Assembly (NCBI GenBank): GCA_029689965.1
Contig: CP121450.1
Location: 3,472,001-3,536,000, forward strand
Direction: 5' to 3'
Source: Curtobacterium flaccumfaciens
GTDB lineage: Bacteria > Actinomycetota > Actinomycetes > Actinomycetales > Microbacteriaceae
Length of the DNA stretch: 64,000 bases
Both the position numbers and the translations under genes were made by a program. A model generated the notes under the pieces. That model searched no databases and had not been told where the DNA came from. It saw only the letters and a program-made list of their open reading frames with translations. Below are positions 39,221 through 50,568 of the stretch, in pieces. Within the stretch, counting starts at the first letter, position 1, and each line of letters begins with the position of its first letter.

Positions 39221-40013
39221 CCGTCCTGTCCGATCGTGACGGCTCCGGCGGGAGCGGTGGCTGGGGCACCCGAGGACCGGGGTCCGCCCTCGTCGCTCGC
39301 GTCGACCGCGGCGCGGCCGGTGCGGAGACGGCGGTCGATGACGTTCACCAGGTGGGTGAGCGGCACCGTGATGAGCAGGTAGAAGATGCCAGCGGTGACG
39401 AGCGGCGAGAGGTTGGCGTAGGTGACCGCGGCGTCCTGTCCGACCCGGAAGAGCTTCACGCTGTGAGGTGACCAGGCCGAGGAAGTACACCAGCGACGAG
39501 TCCTTGACGATCGCGATGAACTGGTTGACGAGCGCCGGCAGCACCCGTCGGATGCCCTGCGGGATGACGACCAACCGCATGGCGGGGCCGTAGCCCATCC
39601 CGAGCGCGCGGGCCGCCTCGAGCTGGCCCTTGTCGATGCTCTGGATGCCGGACCGGAAGATCTCCCGATGTAGGCACCGGCGATCAGGCCGAGGGCGAGG
39701 ATGCCGAGCGGGTACGGGTTGCCCTTCGTGATCGGGTTGAACAGCGGCGCGAGGCCCTGCCCGAGCACCAGGATCGTGAGGATCGCGGGCAGACCGCGGA
39801 ACACGTCGGTGTAGATGCCCGACAGCACCCGGAGGGTCCGGCTGCGGGACACGGCGAGTGCCGCGAGTCCCAGGCCGATCACGATGCCGACGACGGTCGC
39901 GGCGGCGGCGAGCAGCAGGGTGTTCCAGAGCCCGTACCCGAGGATGTCGGGAGGACGACGAGCATGTCCGGGACGTTGAAGAACGACTGCAGGAGCGTCT
40001 GGAGCTGGTCCAT
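39217..40013 (-). CDS. Polar amino acid ABC transporter permease
   Basis: HisMQ-type permease of about 265 residues. Helices include [27 protein letters not shown]; the coupling region is [37 protein letters not shown]; it ends with a polar tail ([22 protein letters not shown]). Three single-base losses near 39951, 39665 and 39468. One permease only, so it probably works as a homodimer. It lies 9 nt after the binding-protein gene. Confidence 0.87.
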
Positions 40014-40022
40014 GGTCGCGGC

Positions 40023-40853
40023 CTACTTGTCGGTCGGCTGGAACTGGTCCGGCACCGGTGCGTCCGGGTAGTACTGCTTCTCGATCTCGAGCCACTCGCC
40101 GGACGCGATGATCTCCTTGATCGCCTTGTTGATGCCCTTCTTCAGCGCGGGCTTGTCCTTGTGCATGCTCATCGCGACGGGGTACTCCGGGAGCTCGATG
40201 TTGATCGGCATCTGGATCGACGAGTCCTGGTCGACGAAGTCCTGGGCGATCGGGTAGTCGAGGAAGACCGCGTCGATGCTGCCGGCCTGCATCGCGGCCT
40301 TCGCCGCGTTGTTGTCGGGGTACCGGACGATCTGGACGCCCGGGAAGTGGTCCTGGGCGTACTGGTCCTCGAGGGTGCCCTGCATGAGCCCGAGGCGCTT
40401 GCCCTTGAGCGACGAGGCCTTCTTCGTGATCGTCGATCCCGACGGCGTGATGATCGAGATGTACCCGATGAAGTAGGTGTCCGAGAAGTCGACCGACTTC
40501 TTGCGCTCGGCCGTGACCGAGGTGCTCGCAGCGGCGACGTCGAGCGAACCGGCAGCGACGGCGGGCAGCAGCGTCGAGAACTCCTGCTGCACGAACACCG
40601 GCTTCAGGTCCATGTGCTTCGCGATCGCGGTGGCCATGTCGACCTCGAAGCCCGTGAGCTTCCCGTTCTCGGTGTAGGCGTAGGGCTTGGCGTCGCTGAG
40701 GGTGCCGATCTTGAGCGTGCCGGCGGTCAACGTGCCGTAGTCCTTCGACGAACTGGACGTCGAGGCGGAGGAAGTCGTGGAGCAGGCCGTGAGCCCGACG
40801 GCGAGGACCGCGATGACGGCGACCGCGGCGGCCTTGGAGTGGGTGCGTCGCAT
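40023..40853 (-). CDS. Amino acid ABC transporter substrate-binding lipoprotein
   Basis: Family 3 binding protein, 276 residues, intact. Signal with lipobox LTAC; then [37 protein letters not shown], the classic start of the ligand pocket, and [29 protein letters not shown] sequence, in which the polar pocket residues are kept. Start ATG 40853. First gene of an operon that continues without clear gaps through permease, ATPase, three oxidases and the SDR. Divergent from a LysR gene. The ligand is probably an N-substituted amino acid or relative, judging by the oxidases. Confidence 0.92.
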   Translation of the reverse strand: MRRTHSKAAAVAVIAVLAVGLTACSTTSSASTSSSSKDYGTLTAGTLKIGTLSDAKPYAYTENGKLTGFEVDMATAIAKHMDLKPVFVQQEFSTLLPAVAAGSLDVAAASTSVTAERKKSVDFSDTYFIGYISIITPSGSTITKKASSLKGKRLGLMQGTLEDQYAQDHFPGVQIVRYPDNNAAKAAMQAGSIDAVFLDYPIAQDFVDQDSSIQMPINIELPEYPVAMSMHKDKPALKKGINKAIKEIIASGEWLEIEKQYYPDAPVPDQFQPTDK

Positions 40854-40917
40854 GGTGACTCCTGTGCTGGGGAGGATGAGTGGTGCGGGCAAAGTCACCG
40901 TAAGCGACGCAAGTGCC

Positions 40918-40950
40918 CGAAAAACGTTTGGAAATAATTTAGTAACACGA
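40918..40950. promoter_or_regulatory. AT-rich divergent promoter region, LysR gene and oxidase operon
   Basis: The stretch with AACGTTTGGAAATAATTTAG is among the most AT-rich DNA in the window and lies between the two divergent starts, the expected place for LysR binding and both promoters. No exact box is claimed. Confidence 0.4.
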
Positions 40951-41003
40951 CCTTTACGGCGCCGTATCGCAAGTCCGTGGAAGTACCGTGCGACCATCGG
41001 GTC

Positions 41004-41934
41004 ATGGAACTGCGCGATCTCCGAGCGTTCACGGCGGTCGCCGAGGACCTCTCCTTCAAGGACGCCGCCGCTCGACTCGGCGTGAGCCAGTCGGCGCTCA
41101 GTCAGTCCGTCTCCCGGTTCGAGCGGGAGCTCGGGGTGTCGTTGTTCGAGCGGGACAGCGGCGAGCGCCCGAGCTCACGCCGCAGGGCCGGGTGCTCGCC
41201 GAACAGGCGAAGGCGCTGCTCGACCACGCCGAGCGCGTCGAGGCATCGGTCGTGGACGAACCGACGGCGACCGTGCCGCTCAAGGTGTCGTCGATCTCGT
41301 CGACGTTCGCCGGCCTCGTGCCGCGGGTCGTCCCCGGCTCCGTGCCGCGATGCCCGACGTCCGCGTCTCGCTCATGAGCGTCTTCGACACCCACGTCTAC
41401 CGAGCGGTCCTCGAGCACCGCGTGGACTTCGCGTTCGGTCGCCTGGCCGAGGCGCCGGAGGGCGTCGAGCACTCGTTCATCGCGCACGAACCGCTCGTCG
41501 CCGCCGTCCCGTCGACGCACCCGCTCGCATCCCGGGAGCGCATCGACCTGGTGGAGCTCCGCGACGACCCGTTCGTGCTCTTCCACCGTGACGAGGGGAT
41601 CCCCGGGTACGACGCGATCGTCAGCGCGTGCGTCCGGGCGGGGTTCTCCCCACAGATCCGGACGTACTCGCTCGACGACGTCGCGATGCTGTCGTCGATC
41701 GCGTGCGGCCTCGGGGTCTCCCTGATGCCCTTCGTGTCGACCTTGCACGCCTTCGAGGGCGTCCAGTACGTCCCGGTCACGGACGCCCACGCCACGACGC
41801 CCCTCTCGGTGCTCCGTCGACAGCACGACGGGCTCGTCGCCGCCGACCTGCTGCTCGAACTGGTCCACGACGAGATGCGGACGCTCGCGGCGCGCGAGGT
41901 CGCACGGGGCAACCGACCCCCGCTCTTCCCGTGA
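41004..41934 (+). CDS. LysR-family transcriptional regulator
   Basis: Winged helix at the N terminus: MELRDLRAFTAVAEDLSFKDAAARLGVSQSALSQSVSRFERELGVSLFER. The substrate-binding domain follows with LMSVFDTHVYRAVLEHRVDFAFGRL, PLVAAVPSTHPLA and ACGLGVSLMPFVSTL. About 311 residues. Two single-base losses near 41168 and 41342. Placed divergent from the amino acid importer and oxidase operon, so probably its activator with a pathway compound as inducer (inference). Confidence 0.88.
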
Positions 41935-41974
41935 TGGCGCCGACGCACGCCGCCGTCAGCGCGCCGTCCGCCGG

Positions 41975-43237
41975 TCAGGACAGGACGCGCGCCAGGAACT
42001 CGTTCCGGAACTTCCCCGTGGGGTCGAGGTCCCGCGCCACCGCAGCGAACGCGTCCAGCCGCGGGTAGACCTCGTGCAACCGCTCGGCACTCGCTGCCGA
42101 GACCTTGCCCAGTGCGGCCGGGCGTCGAACGGCGCGAGGGCCTCCTCGATGCGCAGGACCGCGGCGGCCACGGCGTCGGCGTCGCGTCGGAACGTGAAGT
42201 GGATCCCCACCGACTGCCGTCCGGACGAGGGTGCGATCCAGGCGGTGTCGGGTGCGACCGTCCGGACCTCGGCGGCGATGAGCAGCGGTGCGAACAACGA
42301 CCGCAGCGGACGCAGGGCCTGCAGCGCGTCGACGGCGGACGACGCGGGCAGCAGGTACTCCGCCTGGATCTCGGCACCGGTCGACGGCGTGAACGAGGAC
42401 CGGAAGTGCGGCAGCCGCTCGGACCAGGGCCCGGGGACGCCGCCCTGCTCGGTGACCCGGCGGGGTCGTTCTCCCCCGGGTGCACGGGGCCGGTCGCGGG
42501 CCGGGCCCCGAGCGCGACGAGGTCGACGGCCGGAGCTGCCTCGTCGACGCGGCGCTTCACCCAGACCTGGCGTGCGCCGCGGTCGTCGAACGACGTGAAC
42601 ATCGACACCGAGTACGCGTCGGCCATGACCTCGTCGAAGTGCGCGACGACGGCGTCCCACGGCAGGTCGAGGTGCACGGTCGTGGCGACCTGGAACGAGG
42701 GCTCGACGGCGAGCTCGACCGCGGTGACGACGCCGAGCGCGCCGAGCGCCACCCGGTGCGCGTCGAGGGCACCGTCCGGCACGGTCGCATCGACCCACGC
42801 CACGTCCCCGGAGGCCGGACGACCTCGAGGCCGACAACCGCCTGCGCGAGCGACGGGTTGCGGATGCCGGAGCCGTGCGTGCCGGTGGCGACGGCACCGG
42901 CCGTGGAGATGTGCGGCAGGGACGCGAGGTTCGCGAGGGCCCAGCCACGTGCCTCCAGGCCGGCCGCGACCTGACTGTGGATCATGCCGGCGGCGACGCG
43001 CACGACGCGACGGTCGGTGTCGATCTCGAGCTGGGGCGGCAGCCCCGCGAGCGAGACCTGCACCGCGTCGGTGTCGGCGATCCGGTTGAAGGAGTGCGTC
43101 GATCCGAGCGCCGTGAGGCGCGGCGTGCCCGCGACGATGCGCCGGACCTCGTCGACCGAGGTCGGCGAGACGAGCTCGGACGCCCGGTAGGTGACGTTCC
43201 CTGCCCAGTTCGTACGCGTCGCTGCGGTCACGGTCAC
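41975..43237 (-). CDS. Alditol oxidase (xylitol oxidase family)
   Basis: Flavoprotein oxidising the terminal hydroxyl of alditols such as xylitol or sorbitol with O2. The N terminus [19 protein letters not shown] is the AldO hallmark; [12 protein letters not shown] holds the His expected to bind FAD covalently; [13 protein letters not shown] completes the PCMH FAD domain; the ALO-type C-terminal domain ends [13 protein letters not shown]. About 420 residues. Indels near 42818, 42465 and 42117. GTG 43237 lies 5 nt after the araA stop, so it is the fourth gene of the ara operon. A link from arabinitol or xylitol to the pathway is inferred. Confidence 0.85.
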
Positions 43238-43241
43238 GAGC

Positions 43242-44767
43242 CTAGAACCCCCGGTCGAGACGTGCCACGTCTGCTGGAGCCGCACCTCGTCGCGGAAGCC
43301 GCGGGCGGTGGTGTGCTCGTCGATGACGAGGAACTCGGTGCCGACCATCGTCGCGAAGTCCTCGACGACCTGCAGGCCGACGGCCGTGGTCATCACGGTG
43401 TGGTGCGCGGCGCCGGCGGTGAGCCAGGCCTCGGCGGCGACCGGGAACGACGGGCGCGGCTCCCACACGGCGCGGCCGACCGGCAGCTTGGGCAGGGCTT
43501 CGGTGGGCGGTACGACGTCCACGACGTTCGCGGTGAGTCGGAAGCCGTCGCGGGTGTCGGACAGCGCGACCACGACTGCCTCGCCGGCGTCCGCGGTGAA
43601 GACCAGGCGGACCGGGTCGTCCTTGCCGCCGATGCCGAGCGGGTGGATCTCGAGCGTGGGCGTGGTGGTCGTGAGCGTCGGCGAGACCTCGAGCATGTGC
43701 GCACCGAGGATCTCTCGGCCCCCGGCGTGAGGTCGTACGTGTAGTCCTCCATCAGGCTCGCTCCGCCGGGAGCCCGGCGCCGGCGACGTTCATCGCGCGG
43801 ACGAGGACGGCGGTCTTCCAGTCGCCCTCGGCGCCGAAACCGTAGCCGTCGGCCATCAGGCGCTGCACGGCGAGGCCGGGGAGCTGCTTGAGGGTGCCGA
43901 GGTCCTCGAAGTTGGTGGTGAACGCCGCACTGCCGTTCTCGGCGAGCAGGGTGCGGAGGCCGAGCTCGATGGCGGCGCCGTCGCGGAGCGCGGCGTGCCG
44001 GTCCCGCCGTCGCGGCGCAGCGACGGGTCCACGTCGTAGTCACGTTCGTAGACCGCGACGAGGTCGTCGACCGCCGCTGTGTCGGCTTCCGCTTCGGACA
44101 CCGCCGCCGCCAGCTCGTTCACCGCCCACGTGTTCACCTGCACGCCGAGCTCGATCTCCGCCTCGGTCTTGTCGCCCTCGGTGACGGCGACGTACCGCAT
44201 GTTGTCACCGAAGCGGGTAAGCTTAAGCTCCCGCACCGCTGCGGCACCGGCTGCGGCACGCGTCCAGTTGGCGACGCGCTGCTGGACCCGCTCGTCCGAG
44301 ACGTGCCCGATGGCGGTGGCGTGCCGGACGCCGAGACGCGCGAGGGCGTACCCGAACTCACGGTCGCCGTGCGCCGCCTGGTTGAGGTTCATGAAGTCGA
44401 AGTCGATGTCCGCCCAGGGCAGCGTGACGTTCGCCTGCGTGTGCAGGTGGAGCAGCGGCTTCGTGAGCGCCTGCAGGCCACCGATCCACATCTTCGCGGG
44501 GCTGAACGTGTGCATCCACGTCGTGACGCCGATCACCTTGTCGTCCGCGCTGGCCTCGATGAGGGCACGGCGGATGCCGTCGGCGTCCTGCAGCACGGGC
44601 TTCCAGACGAGCTTCACCGGCAGCGCGCCCTCGAGCTGCGCGTGCACGGCACGTGACTGCTCCTCGACCTGGCGCAGCGTCTCCTCGCCGTACAGCCCCT
44701 GGCTCCCCGTCAGGAACCAGACCTCGTAGCCCGCCAGCGTCTCGGCGGGGTCGACGACGTGCGTCAT
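43242..44767 (-). CDS. araA: L-arabinose isomerase
   Basis: Converts L-arabinose to L-ribulose. Start ATG 44767 follows AAGGAG and overlaps the araD stop (ATGA). Conserved features: [65 protein letters not shown], and late [19 protein letters not shown] and [13 protein letters not shown]. About 508 residues, the usual size. Indels near 43998 and 43715. A further G loss near 43250 removes the stop codon and makes the gene look fused to the alditol oxidase gene; with it restored the protein ends HVSTGGF at TAG 43242-43244. Confidence 0.93.
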
Positions 44768-45461
44768 GAGAGTGCTCCTTCGGGGTTCTGTCCGTAGACG
44801 TTCTGGTAGCGATCGAAGAGTCGATCGATGTCGTCGGGCGCGATCGGGACCGGGTCGCCGAGCTGCCGCGCGATGTGCACGGTCCGTGCCACGTCCTCGC
44901 ACATCACCGCGGCCTTGACCGCGTCGCGGGCGTCGCGACCGATCGTGAAGACGCCGTGGTTCTGCATGAGGACCGCCCGGGACCGGTGGCCGCTCAGGGT
45001 CTCGACGATGCCGTGGCCGATCGAGTCGTCGCCGATGATCGCGAACGGACCGACCGGGATCGGGCCGCCGAACTCGTCCGCCATCGCCGTGATCACGCAC
45101 GGGATCTCCTCGGCACGGGCGGCCCACGCGGTCGCGTACGTCGAGTGGGTGTGCACGACGCCGCCGACCTCGGGCATGTTCCGGTAGACGTACGCGTGGG
45201 CGGCGGTGTCCGAGGACGGGCCGTGCTCGTTGCCCAGCCGTCAGCGGGCACACCGTCGAGCGTGCAGACCACCTGGTTCTCCGGGGTCAGGTCGTCGCTC
45301 GACACCCCGGACGGCTTGATGACGAACAGGTCGGTGCCGGGGACGCGTTCGGAGACGTTGCCGCCGGTCCAGATCACCAGTCCGTAGCGGACGAGTTCGC
45401 CGTGCAGCCGGGCGACACGTTCGCGGGTGGCGGCGACCGCCTGCTGGGTCTCGTCGTTCAT
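44764..45461 (-). CDS. araD: L-ribulose-5-phosphate 4-epimerase
   Basis: Converts L-ribulose-5-phosphate to D-xylulose-5-phosphate, which enters the pentose phosphate pathway. Class II aldolase fold with [28 protein letters not shown], metal-site [13 protein letters not shown] and [10 protein letters not shown]. About 233 residues. One single-base loss near 45240 breaks it before [16 protein letters not shown]. Start ATG 45461 overlaps the araB stop and its own stop overlaps the araA start. Confidence 0.92.
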
Positions 45462-47159
45462 CGGGTCACTTCCTCTTCCTGGAGGCGCGGCTCGGCACCC
45501 GCCGTCGGCTCGCCGTGGTCGGTGGTGGCGCTGGGTCGGGTCGCGGCTGCCGCGGCGGCCTGGACGGGGAGCGCCGCGCGGTACCGGTCGAGGTAGGTCT
45601 GGAAGCCCGCGACGTCCCGCGGCTCGGGCGCGGCCACGTGCACCGCGTCGCCCCCGAACACCGTGTCCGCCAGGAAGTCCGCCAGGTGCTGGTCGGTGTG
45701 CTCGAGGTAGGCGGCGAGCACCGCGATGCCCCAGGCCCCGCCCTCGCCCGCGGTCTCCTCGAGCGCGACCGGCACCCGCAGGGCCGCGGCGAGCAGCCGC
45801 TGCGGCGCACCGGGCGTCCGGAACAGGCCACCGTGTGCTGTCATCCGGTCGACCCGGACGTCCTCGGCGTGCAGGACCTCCATGCCGATCGCGAGGGTAG
45901 CGAACGCGCCGTGTACCTCGGAGCGCACGAGGTTGCCGAGCGTGAACCGCGCATCAGGGGTCCGGAGCAGCAGGGGCCTGCCGTCCTCGACGTGCGTGAC
46001 GGGCTCCCCCGCGAGGTAGTTGAAGGACAGCAGCCCACCGGCGTCCGGGTCGGCGTGCGCCGTCTCGGCCAGGAGGGTCGCGTAGACGGTGTCCGTGTCG
46101 AGCGGCTGCCCGGCGGCGTCGGCGAACCGTCCGAAGACCTTCGCCCAGCTCGCGATCTCGCTCGCGCCGTTGTTGCAGTGCACCATCGCGACGGCGTCAC
46201 CGGAGGGCGTCGTCACGACGTCGAGTTCCTCGTGCGGGGTGCGCAGCGCGTGCTCGAGGACGACCATCGCGAAGATGCTCGTGCCGACGCTGACGTTGCC
46301 GGTGCGGGGGCGACGGCGTTCGTCGCGACCATGCCCGTGCCGGCGTCGCCCTCGGGCGGGCAGAGCGGGACGCCGGGCTGCAGGGTGCCGGTCGGGTCGA
46401 GCCACGCGGCGCCCTCGGGGGTGAGGTCGCCGGCGTGCTCCCCGGCGACGAGCACCTCGGGCAGGAGCGCGCGGAGGTCCGGCACCGACCCGCCCAGCAG
46501 GTCCTGCGCCGTGGCGAGCTTGTCGTGGTCCCAGTCGCGGTGGCCGGGCTCGCCGGGCCCGCTGTCAACGGGGCCGCTGTCGATCGGGTCTGTGCCTATC
46601 GGGAACACCCGGAGGCGTCACCGACCCCGAGGACGTCGCGGCCGGTGAGCCGACGGTGCACGTACCCGGCGAGGGTCGTGATGCCGGCGAGCTCGGCGAC
46701 GTGGGGCTCCTCGTCGAGGACCGCCTGGTACAGGTGCGCGACCGACCAGCGCAGCGGGACGTTGAAGTCGAGTGCCTCGCTGAGCCGTTCGGCGGCCGGG
46801 CCGGTCGAGGTGTTGCGCCAGGTGCGGAAGGGCACGAGCAGCTTGCCCGCGGCGTCGAACGCCAGGTAGCCGTGCATCATCGCGCTGACGCCGGCGGCGC
46901 GGAAGGTCGTCGGGGTGACGCCGTACTGCGCCTCGACGTCGGCCACGAGGGCGGCGTAGGCGGCGCGGAGTCCGGTCTCGACGGCCTCGAGGGAGTAGGT
47001 CCAGCGACCGTCGACGAAGGCGTTCTCCCACTCGTGGGCGCCCGCGGCGATGGGTACGAGGTCCTCGTCCACCAGGCACGCCTTGATGCGCGTGGAGCCG
47101 AGCTCGATGCCGAGTGTCGTGCGGCCGTCCACGACCTGTTGCCGGCGATCGTCGCCCAT
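45458..47159 (-). CDS. araB: L-ribulokinase (FGGY family)
   Basis: Phosphorylates L-ribulose. N-terminal [18 protein letters not shown], then [43 protein letters not shown] and [19 protein letters not shown]. About 567 residues, with a Pro/Gly/Asp-rich insertion ([19 protein letters not shown]) and a polar C-terminal tail of about 30 residues ending EEEVTR, both absent from standard kinases. Indels near 46612 and 46308. First gene of araB-araD-araA-aldO, with two LacI-type operators just upstream of its start. Confidence 0.9.
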
Positions 47160-47187
47160 GCGTTCCTCCAGAACCTCGTCGTCCTCC

Positions 47188-47221
47188 GTGAGCGCTCACA
47201 TCCTGTCACGTGAGCGCTCAC
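47188..47221. promoter_or_regulatory. Twin LacI operators upstream of araB
   Basis: GTGAGCGCTCAC occurs twice, at 47188-47199 and 47210-47221. Each is a perfect 12-bp palindrome, and the centres are 22 bp apart, about two helical turns, which places two dimers on the same DNA face. The same core precedes chvE at 55210. Probable repressor: one of the two LacI proteins in this window. Confidence 0.8.
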
Positions 47222-47364
47222 TCACGCAACGCCGCTGCGCGTCGCCCGACGAGGTTCCGCGACATGCCGCCCGTTCAACGTCGAGGTTTCACGGACGGGT
47301 CGACCGGGCGCCCAGATGCCAAGATTTCGGAACCCCGGGGTCGGCCGAGCCACCGCCCCGCGGA

Positions 47365-48362
47365 CTACGCGCCGATCGTGCTCTCGCGGATGACGAGGGA
47401 CGGCGCCACCGCGGTCGACGCCGCCGAGCCGCCGTCGATCAGGTCGAGCAGCGCCCGCCCCGCCACGCGCCCGAGCTCCTCGAGCCGCAGGTCCACCGTG
47501 GTCAGCGGCGGCCGGCTCGCGAGCGCCATCACGTCCCAGTCGTCGAACCCCGTCACCACGACGTCGTCGGGCACCGACCGCCCGACCTCCCGCAGCCGGT
47601 CGCACACGCCGCGGGCGATCTGGTCACTCCCGCAGACGATCGCGTCGACGTCCGCCGACCCCCGCGTCAGCACGTCGACGGCCTGCCGCCCCACCGCTCC
47701 GACCACTCGCCGTACAGCGGTTCGCCGACGAGCCGCGACCCGAGCACCGACACCGCGCCGGCCACCCGTCGCTCGGCGGACCGGTGCCGTGCGGGCCCGG
47801 TGACGATCGCGACCCGCTGCCGACCGAGTGAGAGCACGTGCGACGCCACATCGGACGAGCCCGCAGCGTCGTCGAGCGTGATCGAGACGTCCGCGGGCGA
47901 GGTCGACGGCGTGAAGGCGTAGACGACGGGGATCGCCACGTCGATCGGGGGCCGCGGGTCGGCAGAGCGCCCGGTCACGATGATGCCGTCCACCCCGCGG
48001 GCGGCGAGCGAGCGGAGGTAGTGGGCCTCACGCACGTGGTCGTCGCGGGTGTCGCACAGGAGCACGGCCATCTGCCCGGCGGACAGGGCGTCCTCGGCGC
48101 CGAGCAGCACGGGGATCGAGAACCGGCCGAACGAGTCCGTCGTGATCATGCCGACCGTGTAGGTCCGGCCGGACGACAGCGCACGAGCCCGGGCGTCGCC
48201 GACGAACCCGAGCTTCTCGGCGGCGTCCTTCACCCGGGCGCGGGTGGCATCCCGGAGCTGTCCGGTCCCGTTGAGCGCCTTCGAGGCCGTGCCGATGGAC
48301 ACCCCGGCGAGCGCGGCGACGTCGGTGATCCGGACGGGCTGCGACACACGATCGATCGTCAC
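47365..48362 (-). CDS. LacI-family regulator 1
   Basis: About 332 residues. DNA-binding domain VRITDVAALAGVSIGTASKALNGTGQLRDATRARV, hinge helix ALSSGRTYTVG, then the ligand domain with GSDQIARGVCDRLREVG and VTGFDDWDVMALASRPPLTTV. One indel near 47690. GTG 48362 is chosen because AAAGGTGG lies 5 nt upstream; GTG 48371 is possible. It lies upstream of the ara operon on the same strand and divergent from the GH127 operon, so it could control either or both. Confidence 0.88.
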
Positions 48363-48426
48363 GGCAACCACCTTTCCGGATCACGGGACGTGCCCATGAG
48401 TCTATCCACTGATTGTGCCGCAGCCC

Positions 48427-48475
48427 TTGCGCCGGACTCGCACGTGTCGTAGCGTCCCCGCCAGAAACCGTTTTC
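48427..48475 (+). promoter_or_regulatory. Promoter and LacI-type operator of the GH127 operon
   Basis: TTGCGC (48427) and TAGCGT (48450) with 17 nt between them form a plausible promoter. GAAACCGTTTTC (48464-48475), a near-palindrome about CG, overlaps the region just after the expected transcription start, the place for repression. Confidence 0.5.
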
Positions 48476-48528
48476 CGGAACCCGACCACGGGCCGGCCGA
48501 CGGACCAGTCACATCGCAAGGAGGCGAC

Positions 48529-50564
48529 ATGACCACCACGCTCGCGACCGACAGCCGCGCGCACACCGCGACGCCGGTCCTCCCGACCGCCGACGCGCAC
48601 CTCACGTTCCGGCCCCTGCCGACGGGCGACGCCCGGATCACCGGCGGGTTCTGGGCGCTCCGGCAGGAGCGGAACGGCCGCGACGCGATCCGCGGCGGGT
48701 ACGCCCTGCTCGAGGCAGCCGGGAACTTCCGGAACCTCCGGATCGCCGCCGGCCTCGAGGAGGGCGACGCGACGGGCCCGATCTTCATGGACTCCGACGT
48801 GACGAAGTGGCTCGAGGCGGTGGCGTGGGAGTACGGCCGCGCCCCGTCGGAGGACCTGCTCGACCTGCAGCGCGAGGTCACCGCCCTGTACGCCCAGGCG
48901 CAGGCAGACGACGGCTACCTCGACTCCGTGCAGCAGATCCGCGGGAAGGGCGAGCGGTACACGGACCTCAAGTGGAGCCACGAGATGTACTGCGCCGGGC
49001 ACCTGTACCAGGCGGCCGTGGCACAGCACCGGGCGACCGGGGACACCGGCCTGCTCGACATCGCGGTCAAGAACGCCGACCACCTGGTCCGCACGTTCGG
49101 GGAAGGACCCGGCAAGCAGCAGGACATCGACGGCCACCCCGTGGTCGAGATGGGCCTCGTCGAGCTTTACCGCGAGACCGGCAACCGCGACTACCTCGAC
49201 CTCGCGCACTGGTTCGTGGACGCCCGCGGGCACGGCATCATCGAGCGGGCCGGCGGCGAACCGACGTACTTCTCCGACCGCGTGCCGAGCCGACAGGCCA
49301 CGACGGTCGAGGGGCACGCCGTCCGCGCCGTGTACCTGGCGGCCGGAGCGGTCGACGTCGCGATCGAGACCGGCGACACCGAGCTCCTGGCGGCGAGCGA
49401 GCGGCAGTTCGCGGACATGCTCGCGACGAAGGCGTTCATCACCGGCGGACTCGGCGCCCGCTGGGACTGGGAGGCGTTCGGCGACCCGTACGAGCTCCCG
49501 ACCGACCGCGGCTACGCCGAGACCTGCGCGGCGATCGGCGGGATCCAGTGGGCCTGGCGCCTGCTCCTCGCGACCGGGAAGCCCGAGTACGCCGACGCGA
49601 TCGAGCGCCTGCTGTACAACGCGTTCCTCGCCGGGGTGAGCCTGGCGGGCACCGAGTACTTCTACGTCAACCCGCTGCAGCAGCGCGACCACGCCCACCA
49701 GGACGAGAACCGCTCCCCGCGCACGGCCGACGCGGCTGGTTCGACTGCGCCTGCTGCCCGCCGAACATCATGCGGACCTTCGCGAGCCTCGACGGCTACC
49801 TCGCCACCGCCACGGACGGCGGCCTGCAGGTGCACCAGTACGCGACGGCCGACCTCGGCCCGGTCCGGGTCGAGACCGGCTACCCACACGACGGCCGCGT
49901 CGTCGTCACGGTGACCGAGGGTGGTCCGCTCGCCCTGGGGCTGCGGGTACCGGCCTGGTCGGACACCACGACGGTCACAGCACCGGACGGCACAGCCAGC
50001 CCCGCACCCGGCACGCTGCACGTCATCGACCGCGAGTGGACCGCCGGCGACACCGTCGAGCTCGTCTTCGACACGACGCCGCACCGGTACGTCGCCGACA
50101 CCCGGATCGACGCCGCCCGCGGGCAGGTCGCGATCGAGCGCGGCCCGCTCGTGTACGCGGTCGAGCAGGCCGACCAGCAGGGCTTCACGGTCGACGACCT
50201 GGCGGTCGACGCGGACGCGACCATCACCGAGGACCGCCAGGACGAGTTGCTCGACGGCATCGTCACGCTGCGCGTGCCGGGTCGTGCGCCTGCCGAGCAC
50301 GTGCAGGCAGCGTGGCCGTACCGACGACTGGACGGGCCGGGAGGCGCGGATCACGCTCTGGACTCCGCCAGCGTCGACGACGCGGCCGGCTCTGCGGGCC
50401 CCGCCACGGGCCTCTCCCCGTCGGCACGGCCGTCGAGCCGCTGGCGCGTCTCGCCGGAACCGGCTCCGGGGGCCCAGGCCGTCACCGCGACCGCGGTCCC
50501 CTACTACGCCTGGGCGAACCGCGGAGCCGCGCCGATGCGCGTCTGGCTCCCGCTGGCGCGGTGA
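48529..50564 (+). CDS. Beta-L-arabinofuranosidase, GH127
   Basis: Releases L-arabinose from beta-L-arabinofuranosides such as the short chains on hydroxyproline-rich plant glycoproteins. The active site matches HypBA1: YAETCAAIGG and WFDCACCPPNIMR supply the zinc-ligand and nucleophile cysteines. Also FWALRQERNGRDAI and LKWSHEMYCAGHLYQAAVA. It ends YYAWANRGAAPMRVWLPLAR. About 678 residues, normal size. No signal peptide, so it acts on imported oligosaccharides. One indel near 49725. Start ATG 48529 follows AAGGAGG. It heads an operon with its own sugar importer. Confidence 0.92.
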
Positions 50565-50568
50565 CGTG

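Noticed and set aside
42557..43696. Fused arabinose isomerase-alditol oxidase enzyme
   Set aside because: One G added near 43250 restores the isomerase stop; neighbouring genes show many similar losses.
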